A DNA stretch of 6,110 nucleotides from Bacillota bacterium (lineage in GTDB: Bacteria; Bacillota_I; Bacilli_A; RFN20; CAG-826): positions 1 to 6,110 of the forward strand of contig JAEZSD010000113.1 in assembly GCA_023422095.1 (NCBI GenBank), given 5' to 3'. The first letter of the stretch is position 1, and the number at the start of each line of letters is the position of its first letter. Below, piece after piece: positions 1 to 6,100 of the stretch. A model generated the notes under the pieces. The model worked only from the letters and a program-made list of their open reading frames with translations. It searched no databases and was not told the origin of the DNA. The translations under genes and the position numbers were made by a program.

Positions 1-1091
1 GTGACATTATCATTCCCGATGTCGGCAGTAAGACATCTTATGATGATGAAAAAGGCACCAATGTCACAAGGAGTTTCGATTATTCTAGCGATTTAACGAA
101 GAATCTTATTTGGTGGAAAGAATTCGCAAATGAATTGAAAACTATCTTCCCTGAATGTTTCTTAGTTGGTGAAAACTTCGATGGATGGGGAACTAGAATT
201 GCCCCTTATTATCAAGCTCTTGATAGTCAATTTGATTTCTCGGCTTATTATCATATTTCTCAATTTTTATATGCCAACCCATCTAATTCTTCTGGTAGTG
301 GAGCTTCTCAATATGCATTGACTCAAGCGGGTGAAACATTTGTTCCATTTGCCAGTTCAGAAAATCAAGTTCTAGGAGATACAGGAATAAGTGTTCCAGG
401 CGGAAAGCGAGGCGACTTCATCAATGGAGCTTTCACCTCTAATCATGATGTTATGCGAGCGATTAATCAAGTTAACGGGAGCTTTGTAAGCCTCACTAAT
501 ACAGCACCTCTAGACAATGTAACTGGTGGCACAGTTCAAGTTGGTAGAGCAAAAGTTCATGCTGCAGTGACTATGCTCACCCCTGGCGTCTCATGGATTT
601 ATTATGGCGATGAGTTAGGAATGTCATCTAACACAAACACACATGTTTCAAAATATGGAAACGAAAATAATCAGGACATCTGGTATCGTCAGCCTTTCTT
701 GTGGAAAGACACGAACAAGCAATCTAATTACAAAACTGGTCAATACCAAATTGAATTAGATAACTACAACAAAACCCTTCAATCAGCGGAAGACCAACAA
801 GATAACGCCAATTCGATGTTGAGTTTTTATAAAAAATTAATTGAGGTTAAAAAAGAATATCCAAAAAACGCAAAATGTTCCTTCCATGCTTATAGCAGTC
901 AGAATGTTTTAATTATGGATATAACCGGCGTTGGAACTAACTATCGTATATTCATTAATACAGGATTTTCAAGTGATAGTTACACCATATCTAGCGACCT
1001 GTTAAATGGTTATTCAATATTTAAGAACATAGAAGCGAATAGTAACATAGATATTAATCGTGCCTATAGCGTTCTTGTTTATAGCAAATAA
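1..1091 (+). CDS. GH13 alpha-amylase-family glycosidase, 3' part
   Basis: This is the C-terminal 362 residues of a glycoside hydrolase family 13 enzyme; the frame is open from base 3 and the 5' end lies outside the window. Family members cleave or transfer alpha-glucosidic bonds in starch, glycogen or maltodextrins. Seen: the beta-5 region FLVGENFDGW with the general acid/base Glu at 171-173; the beta-7 motif FTSNHD, whose transition-state Asp is at 447-449; then the beta-8 region with TPGVSWIYYGDELGM and a downstream WYRQPFLW segment, matching the usual 'IYYGdElGm ... yRtPf.W' pattern. A helix (SMLSFYKKLIEVKKEYP) and a small beta domain end the protein. The nucleophile Asp on beta-4 is not visible and should lie only a few residues upstream. 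No C-terminal anchor or binding module is present; these sit in the following genes, the next starting 15 bases on. The exact substrate and subfamily cannot be told. An internal TTG at 135 is not the real start. Confidence 0.93.
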   Translation, partial: DIIIPDVGSKTSYDDEKGTNVTRSFDYSSDLTKNLIWWKEFANELKTIFPECFLVGENFDGWGTRIAPYYQALDSQFDFSAYYHISQFLYANPSNSSGSGASQYALTQAGETFVPFASSENQVLGDTGISVPGGKRGDFINGAFTSNHDVMRAINQVNGSFVSLTNTAPLDNVTGGTVQVGRAKVHAAVTMLTPGVSWIYYGDELGMSSNTNTHVSKYGNENNQDIWYRQPFLWKDTNKQSNYKTGQYQIELDNYNKTLQSAEDQQDNANSMLSFYKKLIEVKKEYPKNAKCSFHAYSSQNVLIMDITGVGTNYRIFINTGFSSDSYTISSDLLNGYSIFKNIEANSNIDINRAYSVLVYSK

Positions 1092-1109
1092 GGGAGGATG
1101 ATTAGTATG
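1092..1109 (+). promoter_or_regulatory. Ribosome binding site that decides the start of the next gene
   Basis: GGGAGG at 1092-1097 directly abuts an ATG at 1098, leaving no spacing, but lies 9 bases before a second in-frame ATG at 1107. Normal Shine-Dalgarno spacing favours 1107. The protein from there begins MKNFKF, a clean signal-peptide n-region. Confidence 0.75.
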
Positions 1110-2063
1110 AAAAATTTTAAATTCACATCAATAATCATTGGACTTTCACTTATCTGCCTAACCGGAATTGCTTCTAATAGAGCGATTGACGAAAATAGAG
1201 CTTCTGGAGATATGGTTTCTACTTATTTAGTTCTTTCTCCAATTGGTTTATATCAAGGCCAAGAAGGCCAGGACTATCCCCAATTATTCATTGAAAACTC
1301 CGTTAAGTTTGATGCTACAGTTGGTAGCGATTTACCCGATGCATCAGAAGTTACAGCTATTGCTAGTTCACAAGGGAGATTCTCGTCTTGGGTTCGTTAT
1401 GATGGTCTTGGCGCACCAACCAAATATGATAAAGTTCCTAATGAAAACGGTGCAATTCTCTATGCAAATTACACAATTTCAGATATTTCTTTGAAATCTT
1501 TGTCATATAGTGGAACCGCTACAAAGTTAACTTATGATTTAAATAATGGTGAGAGCACTTTTGATCCAACTGGTCTTACTGTGACTGCAACATTTAGTGA
1601 TGATTCTACTTCAAATGTCACTGGCAGTGTTATTTGGGAATCATTAACTCCTGGAATGACATTTGTAGAAGGAAGCTATTCTTTTGGTGGGGTTACCAAA
1701 ACCATTACTGTTACCGGTCTTACTGTCACGGGAGAAACCCAACTGACTCGCATTTTTTTAAATGCTGGGGGTTCAAGTTTATGGGAGCAAACAGGTGCTT
1801 GGTTTGGTGCCTACTGTTGGAATTCTAACGATGAAAACACTTGGTATACATTAAATGCTGACAGCTCCTACTATGCCGCTGATATTGATACTGATACATA
1901 CACAAATGTTATCTTTGTGAGATTTGCCAATGTTGCTACTGAAACAAGTTGGACAGACTCTTTAACTAATATTTGGAATCAGACCGAAGATTTAACATTT
2001 GAAGGCAATTGTTACACCATTACTGGATGGAATGAAAGCGATGGAGTTTGGTCAAATATATAA
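1107..2063 (+). CDS. Secreted multi-module protein with Ig-like domain and C-terminal starch-binding-like module
   Basis: A 318-residue exported protein, probably a non-catalytic glycan-binding partner of the GH13 enzyme encoded 15 bases upstream. Seen, in order: a signal peptide at about 1-22 (basic start, hydrophobic IIIGLSLICLTG); an N-terminal module at about 39-123 with LVLSPIGLYQGQEG, then WVRYDGLGAP and VP....ILYA, recalling the 'GW...VP...LYA.W' pattern of InlB-type repeats; a bacterial Ig-like domain (Big_3/Big_4 type) at about 128-209, with FDPTGLTVTATFSDDS and a closing TITVTGLTVTG; and a beta-rich module at about 214-318 (GAWFGAYCWN, VIFVRF, IWNQTEDLTF, GVWS). The last resembles CBM25/26 starch-binding modules in its aromatic residues and 'vIF ... 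QT.dl' pattern. It has no lipobox, LPXTG or tail helix, so it is either released or held by binding. Domain boundaries are by eye; the glucan-binding role is inference. Confidence 0.85.
   Translation: MKNFKFTSIIIGLSLICLTGIASNRAIDENRASGDMVSTYLVLSPIGLYQGQEGQDYPQLFIENSVKFDATVGSDLPDASEVTAIASSQGRFSSWVRYDGLGAPTKYDKVPNENGAILYANYTISDISLKSLSYSGTATKLTYDLNNGESTFDPTGLTVTATFSDDSTSNVTGSVIWESLTPGMTFVEGSYSFGGVTKTITVTGLTVTGETQLTRIFLNAGGSSLWEQTGAWFGAYCWNSNDENTWYTLNADSSYYAADIDTDTYTNVIFVRFANVATETSWTDSLTNIWNQTEDLTFEGNCYTITGWNESDGVWSNI
1782..2060 (+). repeat. Starch-binding-like module, copy 1
   Basis: This encodes residues 226-318 of the multi-module protein. By hand alignment about half of the residues match those encoded at 2224-2520. 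DNA identity is also clear locally: GGTGCTTGGTTTG at 1795-1807 recurs at 2237-2249, and TGGAATCAGACC occurs in both. This points to tandem duplication of one module within the cluster. Confidence 0.8.
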
Positions 2064-2079
2064 TTATTGAGGTTAAAAA

Positions 2080-2532
2080 ATGAACAAAAAATTACTTCTA
2101 TTATTAATTCCAACCTTATTCTTTTCGTTATCAAGTTGTGGGAAAAAACCAGAAGATACCGGTGACAACAATGGTGATGGAGAAGAACCAATTGGTTCAT
2201 TAATTTCTCTTGCTCCAGGCATATGGAACGCTGACGGTGCTTGGTTTGCTGCATATTGTTGGAATGGCGACGGCACCGAAAACATCTGGTATGTCCTATC
2301 AGCGGACGAGACCTATTATTCTGCTGAAATGGATACTGAAAAATACATTAATATCATATTTGTGCGCTTTTCTAATACAGCGACTGAAGCATCTTGGCTT
2401 GTGCCCAGCAGCATATGGAATCAGACCATTGATTTAACTTTTGGAGCAGATTTATTTACCGTTACTTCGTGGGGAGATGAAACCACCCTCAATAAATCAA
2501 CGGGAGTATGGTCGAATCGAGAGATGATTTAG
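2080..2532 (+). CDS. Small lipoprotein consisting of a single starch-binding-like module
   Basis: A 150-residue predicted lipoprotein, tethered to the outer face of the membrane and probably presenting one sugar-binding module. Seen: MNKK, a Leu-rich core and a lipobox LSSC with the lipidated Cys at residue 20; a polar, acidic linker at about 21-38 (GKKPEDTGDNNGDGEE) that would space the domain from the membrane; then the module at about 41-147 with GAWFAAYCWNGDG, IIFVRF, IWNQTIDLTF and GVWS. This module is closely related to the C-terminal module of the preceding gene. Start: TGAGG at 2068-2072, 7 bases before ATG 2080. The gene lies only 16 bases after the previous stop, so the two are almost surely co-transcribed. 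Its size leaves no room for an enzyme. It resembles CBM25/26 in pattern, but ligand and family are inferred. A simple alternative is a substrate-capture lipoprotein for an uptake system encoded outside the window. Confidence 0.88.
   Translation: MNKKLLLLLIPTLFFSLSSCGKKPEDTGDNNGDGEEPIGSLISLAPGIWNADGAWFAAYCWNGDGTENIWYVLSADETYYSAEMDTEKYINIIFVRFSNTATEASWLVPSSIWNQTIDLTFGADLFTVTSWGDETTLNKSTGVWSNREMI
2224..2520 (+). repeat. Starch-binding-like module, copy 2
   Basis: This encodes residues 49-147 of the small lipoprotein and pairs with copy 1 at 1782-2060. The aromatic residues W49, W55, W61 and W70 and the IWNQT..DLTF block are kept. A short insertion (about six residues, around DETTLNKS) before the closing GVWSN distinguishes this copy. 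Confidence 0.8.
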
Positions 2533-2627
2533 TCAATTAAAATCCAAAATAGGCAATTAAATAAAAAATACTTTATTGTTTTTCAAAAATTGATTACTCT
2601 ATTGAAAATAACTTAAGGAGAAAACTT

Positions 2628-3434
2628 ATGGACAAAAAGTTAAAAGCATTAGGTCTAATCTTCAGTATAGCTCCTCTTGCGCTTGTTATTGGAGTTGGGG
2701 TTTTTGTATCCTCGACTCGCCAAATTTCGGACGCTAATGCGGCGACAGTAGAAACGAAAAGAGTTTGGATGCAAAATTCCATTACTTCGACTTGGGATGC
2801 TGACGGCGCGGGTACCGCTATTCATTATTGGGGCGGTTCCCAAGGCACTACTTTTCCGGGAGTTCGCGTAAATTGGGACGCAGCCAATTCATTAGTCTAT
2901 TTTGATTTACCTTCTGATGTGACGACTTACATGTTCGTCCGTGTAAGTGGGTCCGATCCAATATCGGATTGGGGAGCTAAAACAGCAGATCTTTCTTATG
3001 CAGATAGCGTTGGCAAATATTTTGATTTAACAGGTCCGATTGCATGGGGTGGCGCTACTACTCCTGGAAGCTTTGTGGCATTTACTCCCGATACGACCAC
3101 AGTTGTTGCCGCTTTTGCCGCCACAATCGATACCTCTGCCGAGGCTTGTAGCCAAAGCGCTGCGGAAGCAGCCGTTGATGCTTACAATGCCATGTCGAGT
3201 TTCGAACAAAATCAATTTGATGCATTATCATTTGGAACTCCAGCCAGAACGGGGTCACAGACTCTTGAATATTTGAGGTCATTCTATAATATTTCTACAC
3301 CATTGAATTCCAATTTTGCAGTAGAAACCCTAAATAATGGTACCCCCATGATCATTGCTATTAGTGTTCTAAGCTTTGCGACTTTAGCAGGTATCATGCT
3401 GTTTAGATTTAGCAAAAAATCTATTCATTCATAA
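2628..3434 (+). CDS. Secreted, C-terminally membrane-anchored protein with divergent starch-binding-like domain
   Basis: A 268-residue surface protein. Seen: a long signal peptide at about 1-38 (MDKKLKALGL, hydrophobic core, probable cleavage after ANA); a beta-rich domain at about 44-140 with WDADGAGTAIHYWGG, TTYMFVRVSGSDPISDW and TADLSY, which lines up in order with WNADGAW...YCWNG, IIFVRF and DLTF of the small lipoprotein, though identity is low; a Thr/Ala-rich stretch; a helical segment at about 163-222 containing AYNAMSSFEQNQFDAL; then NNGTP, a transmembrane helix at about 241-259 and a basic tail FRFSKKSIHS. The tail predicts an anchored C terminus with the rest outside. AAGGAG at 2615-2620, 7 bases before the ATG, sets the start. 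A 95-base gap separates it from the lipoprotein gene, so it may have its own promoter, but no convincing one was seen. Carbohydrate binding is inferred from context and pattern only. Confidence 0.85.
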   Translation: MDKKLKALGLIFSIAPLALVIGVGVFVSSTRQISDANAATVETKRVWMQNSITSTWDADGAGTAIHYWGGSQGTTFPGVRVNWDAANSLVYFDLPSDVTTYMFVRVSGSDPISDWGAKTADLSYADSVGKYFDLTGPIAWGGATTPGSFVAFTPDTTTVVAAFAATIDTSAEACSQSAAEAAVDAYNAMSSFEQNQFDALSFGTPARTGSQTLEYLRSFYNISTPLNSNFAVETLNNGTPMIIAISVLSFATLAGIMLFRFSKKSIHS

Positions 3435-3480
3435 TTTTTATAATTCAAAAGACAAGGTCAATAAAAAGTCTTAAATCTAT

Positions 3481-3519
3481 GGTGGTATATCCGAAAGGGT
3501 GTACCACCTTTAATTTTTT
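3481..3519 (+). terminator. Strong intrinsic terminator of the carbohydrate cluster
   Basis: A 12-base-pair stem (GGTGGTATATCC against GGGTGTACCACC, with two G-U pairs) is closed by a GAAA tetraloop and followed by TTTAATTTTTT. It lies 46 bases after the stop of the anchored protein gene and points the same way. Confidence 0.92.
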
Positions 3520-3620
3520 AGGCTAATAGCAGTATTATTCGAGACACAAATCTATCATCTCTAAATGCGTCTCATATAGATTGTATTCATTTCGAAAAGC
3601 CAATCGATCTTTGGTTAACT
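3520..3620. other. Intergenic spacer between the two convergent terminators
   Basis: About 100 bases with no plausible ORF. The only structure seen is two interleaved inverted repeats: GAGAC 3541-3545 with GTCTC 3569-3573, and AATCTAT 3549-3555 with ATAGATT 3576-3582. Together they could form a pseudoknot but may well be chance in AT-rich DNA. Confidence 0.3.
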
Positions 3621-3646
3621 AAAAAAAGGCTCAAAAACGAGCCTTT
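3621..3646 (-). terminator. Intrinsic terminator of the CotH-type gene
   Basis: Read on the minus strand, AAAGGCTC / GAGCCTTT (3625-3632 and 3639-3646) form an 8-base-pair stem with a 6-base loop, followed by a run of seven T (complement of 3621-3627). It begins 21 bases after the stop of the minus-strand gene. On the + strand the tail is TTTATT, so it may act weakly in both directions. Confidence 0.9.
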
Positions 3647-3667
3647 ATTAAATCAATTTAAGTAATT

Positions 3668-5167
3668 TTATACTTCAATATTATAAGATGAATTATGTGT
3701 TTTAATTGCAGCTATTTTCAATTGAAGATAATCACTAAAGGAGAGATTATTTAGCCCTGCTCCATCAGGATTACCACGATAAGAAACCGGAAAACTATTG
3801 ACATAGTCTGTAAATGTAGTGTTTGAAACGATGCCATCGTTTAATAATGTCTCTATATTCGATTGATATTGAGCGCGATATTCTTCAACACGAGCAACAT
3901 TCCTGTGAGAGGAAGCTGAATCGCTAGATTGACAAATCGTTCGCCAAAAGAGATTACAGGTCTGCCATGTGTTGCCGGATACTTGCATCTTAGTGCTTTC
4001 AGCCGAGAAATCGGTCATGTAATTTTGAAAATCCATTACTCCAGTACCTAAGCCTCTATCGAAATCATAAGGAATAAAATAAGCAATATTATCAATTGAT
4101 GAGATATAGACATAATAATTGTTCGCGTTGTTTCTAAAATCATCGAAGTTACCACAAAGGAAAGCGATGGCTTCGTACATGAGAAATGAATCCATATCGA
4201 TAAAAGTTTCGATATTCTCTTTAAAGTCTTCGGCTGTGCTTGTTTTATCATTTATTGCCGCGAATAGATTGAGCAAATTAGTGTGACTCGAACTTTTCTT
4301 TTTGTTGGTCTTAAGGTCGTAAGCTGGATGATAACCATTTACGTTATCTTCAATACCGATTTGGTTACCAACCGTATAATAAGAGGCAAAGTTAGCGGGA
4401 GCGTTTTGATAGGTACATTTGTATAAATCCCCATCTGCGTGTTCTTCGTCAAAATATCTCTTCATTAGTACGCTATCGACAACTTCCAAAATTTCATAAG
4501 TATCTTCTAAAACATAGCCATCTTCTACCATGAGAGTGGTGTCCGCTAAAGTAGTGTGACCAGCAATCACACCATTGTCGCGAAAAGTCTTTAGCATATA
4601 GCTTTGCTTTACTTTGGTTTCATCGCTATTGCGATTCCATTTCATATCAACTTTTTCCATGTCGAACAATGTTCGGTCTTTACGGATGTCTCTTTCGGCT
4701 TCATCGCTCCAGACTTTTTTGAATTCTTTTAAATCATCAATTGTGTCATATTCATCGCCATCAAAAGTCTCGCCAAAAGATAATTTAAAATGAGCTTTTG
4801 AAGTGGGGTCAAATTGACCTTCGAAAAGGAATGGATTGCGGGACCAGTTTCCTTTGACACGAATGCCGACTTCTTCCATGGTTTCTTCTATTCCATTGAT
4901 TGAATAGTTTAATGTGCAGGGAACATAATAATCAAAATAGTAAGAATCATCTTTATTTGATTGATGATCATTCATAAAGGCGGCCGCGTTTGGCGACATT
5001 GAAATATCAAATTCAAGAGTAGTGGCAGGGTTCCAAAAAGTTTTGTATTCTTCGCTACTAATCAATTCAGGAATTATTTCTTCTTCATCCTCGGGAAGAT
5101 TAGCGTCGCAGCCACTAATTGATAAGGCAACGATTGACAGCAAAATAGAAGTGGTTAATTTTTTCAT
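3668..5167 (-). CDS. CotH-kinase-family lipoprotein
   Basis: A 499-residue predicted lipoprotein of the CotH family, atypical protein kinases first known from the Bacillus spore coat and also found in many secreted bacterial proteins of unknown substrate. Seen: a signal peptide with lipobox ISGC (Cys 20), then an acidic linker; VGIRVKGNWSR at 100-110, matching the family's 'igvRlKGnsS'; KAHFKLSF at 124-131; a central region ending YEILEVVDSVLMKRYF with E228; GDLYKC with K250, the probable ATP-contacting Lys; GNFDDFRNNANNYYVY at 339-354 and YFIPYDFDRGLG at 363-374, the conserved Asn/Asp-rich metal and catalytic region. All main family blocks are present, so it is likely active. Export places it outside the cell, where the phosphate donor and target are unclear. 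Start: AGGA at 5178-5181 (complement) 10 bases before the ATG. It is a single-gene unit, with a promoter at 5188-5216 and a terminator at 3621-3646. Confidence 0.9.
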   Translation of the reverse strand: MKKLTTSILLSIVALSISGCDANLPEDEEEIIPELISSEEYKTFWNPATTLEFDISMSPNAAAFMNDHQSNKDDSYYFDYYVPCTLNYSINGIEETMEEVGIRVKGNWSRNPFLFEGQFDPTSKAHFKLSFGETFDGDEYDTIDDLKEFKKVWSDEAERDIRKDRTLFDMEKVDMKWNRNSDETKVKQSYMLKTFRDNGVIAGHTTLADTTLMVEDGYVLEDTYEILEVVDSVLMKRYFDEEHADGDLYKCTYQNAPANFASYYTVGNQIGIEDNVNGYHPAYDLKTNKKKSSSHTNLLNLFAAINDKTSTAEDFKENIETFIDMDSFLMYEAIAFLCGNFDDFRNNANNYYVYISSIDNIAYFIPYDFDRGLGTGVMDFQNYMTDFSAESTKMQVSGNTWQTCNLFWRTICQSSDSASSHRNVARVEEYRAQYQSNIETLLNDGIVSNTTFTDYVNSFPVSYRGNPDGAGLNNLSFSDYLQLKIAAIKTHNSSYNIEV

Positions 5168-5187
5168 ATTGTTTTTTTCCTATGCTT

Positions 5188-5216
5188 ATTCTAATTCATT
5201 GAAAGATATTAGTAAA
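5188..5216 (-). promoter_or_regulatory. Probable sigma-A-type promoter of the CotH-type gene
   Basis: On the minus strand, TTTACT (complement of 5211-5216), a 17-base spacer and TAGAAT (complement of 5188-5193). The -10 matches consensus at 5 of 6 and the -35 at 4 of 6 positions. Transcription would start about 13 bases before the ATG, giving a very short leader that still includes the AGGA. Confidence 0.45.
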
Positions 5217-5252
5217 TTTATCTTCAACAAATGGCATTGACTACTGTCATTA

Positions 5253-5261
5253 TGCTAAGAT
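5253..5261 (+). promoter_or_regulatory. Extended -10 promoter element, possibly giving a leaderless HAD transcript
   Basis: TG-C-TAAGAT fits an extended -10 (TGn then a -10 hexamer at 5256-5261). Six bases follow before the ATG at 5268, so transcription would begin at or next to the start codon. A TTGACT lies at 5237-5242 but only 13 bases from the hexamer, too close for a normal -35. No Shine-Dalgarno is present between here and the ATG. Confidence 0.45.
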
Positions 5262-5267
5262 AAAAAC

Positions 5268-6056
5268 ATGGCTTCTCAACCCATCAAAATTATATTTGTT
5301 GATATTGACTGGACGATTTTAGACCATCATCTTCACGACTGGGATTACCCGAGTCTTGATGGTCTTAAAATAGCTCAAAAAAATGGCATCCTTGTGTATT
5401 TATGCACTGCCCGTCCCTATGATTCTATTGTTCATACGGGTATCTTTTCGATATTCAACCCTGACGGAGTAATATGCACGAACGGAGGAGTGGCGTTCAT
5501 CAAAGATGAACTACTCTTCGCTAACATCATCCCTTCTGATATTGTTCGAGAGATTGAAAAAATATCTCATCGACATCGCCTTGTCTTGGAGCTAGCCACC
5601 GATAAAGAACGATACTTCACCAGCAAACCAAATACCTGGGTGAAAAAGTATTTCTCTTCCTATTCAGAAACCGTGCCAACTATCATACGCTACCATAATG
5701 ATGATGTGACATCCATTCTCCTTTTCGCTCCCGAGAAACATGATGAAAAATTGATGAAGGAATACCCTTCTCAAATTCGCTATGTTCGATTTGATGATTA
5801 TGGAGTTGATCTCTGCTACCACCAAAACGATAAAGGTCTAGCTATTAAAAAGGTATTAAAACATTTAAATATACCAGCCGAACAAGCGATGTCTTTTGGT
5901 GATGACCACGGAGATATTCCCATGTTTTTAAGCACTGGTATTTCAGTTGCGATGGGCAATGGAAAACCTAAAGCCAAAGAATCCGCCACCTATTGCACTT
6001 CCAACATTGGTGAACATGGTGTCTATCAAGCTTTAAAAAAATATCATCTCATCTAA
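5268..6056 (+). CDS. Cof-type HAD-superfamily phosphatase
   Basis: A 262-residue cytoplasmic HAD hydrolase of the Cof (class IIB) type, the family that dephosphorylates sugar phosphates, nucleotides, FMN or similar small molecules. Seen: motif I IIFVDIDWTIL with the nucleophile D12 and acid/base D14; motif II LCTARP with T47; a central cap at about 80-175 with beta strands such as VTSILLFAP; motif III NDKGLAIKKVL with K189; motif IV SFGDDHGDIPMF at 209-220, then VAMGNGKPKAKESA and GEHGVYQAL, the usual Cof ending. Length is typical. Two oddities: the Gly usual after the second motif I Asp is Trp (DIDWT), and the Asn of GDxxND is Gly (GDDHGD). All catalytic residues remain, so it is probably active; the substrate is unknown. 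There is no Shine-Dalgarno, and the ATG directly precedes the first beta strand, so the start is well placed. It is divergent from the CotH-type gene, with a 100-base shared upstream region. Confidence 0.9.
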   Translation: MASQPIKIIFVDIDWTILDHHLHDWDYPSLDGLKIAQKNGILVYLCTARPYDSIVHTGIFSIFNPDGVICTNGGVAFIKDELLFANIIPSDIVREIEKISHRHRLVLELATDKERYFTSKPNTWVKKYFSSYSETVPTIIRYHNDDVTSILLFAPEKHDEKLMKEYPSQIRYVRFDDYGVDLCYHQNDKGLAIKKVLKHLNIPAEQAMSFGDDHGDIPMFLSTGISVAMGNGKPKAKESATYCTSNIGEHGVYQALKKYHLI

Positions 6057-6067
6057 ACAATTAAGTT

Positions 6068-6089
6068 GTTATTTTTCTTCTAAAATAAC
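6068..6089. repeat. Perfect inverted repeat downstream of the HAD gene
   Basis: GTTATTTT (6068-6075) and AAAATAAC (6082-6089) form a perfect 8-base inverted repeat with a 6-base centre. It starts 11 bases after the HAD stop and ends just before the -10-like element at 6092. It lacks a GC core or T-run, so it is a poor terminator; an operator is possible. Confidence 0.4.
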
Positions 6090-6091
6090 TA

Positions 6092-6100
6092 TGTTATATT
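6092..6100 (+). promoter_or_regulatory. Extended -10 element of a gene beyond the window
   Basis: TG-T-TATATT fits an extended -10. An AGGA at 6105-6108 follows immediately, as expected of a ribosome binding site for a + strand gene starting just beyond base 6110. No good -35 was found at 16-18 bases. Confidence 0.4.

Noticed and set aside
1..1091. The GH13 gene as a broken or frameshifted gene joined to the next one
   Set aside because: The frame is open to a natural stop after a complete C-terminal domain, and the next gene has its own ribosome binding site and signal peptide; the missing 5' end is due to the window edge.
1098..1106. Alternative start of the multi-module protein at ATG 1098
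   Set aside because: It touches the GGGAGG with no spacing; ATG 1107 has normal spacing and gives a better signal-peptide start.
2558..2582. AATAAA...TTTATT hairpin followed by T-rich DNA between the lipoprotein and anchored-protein genes
   Set aside because: The stem is six A-T pairs with no GC, too weak to call a terminator.
2576..2605. Possible promoter TTGTTT, 18 bases, TATTGA before the anchored-protein gene
   Set aside because: Each box matches consensus at only about half of its positions; such matches are frequent in this AT-rich gap.
2594..3282. Several minus-strand and alternate-frame open frames of 62-78 codons over the anchored-protein gene
   Set aside because: They overlap a gene with clear signal peptide, binding site and membrane tail, and show no recognisable domain or ribosome binding site.
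5022..5240. A 72-codon + strand frame over the 5' end of the CotH-type gene
   Set aside because: It lies antisense to the signal peptide and lipobox of a well-supported gene and has no family features.
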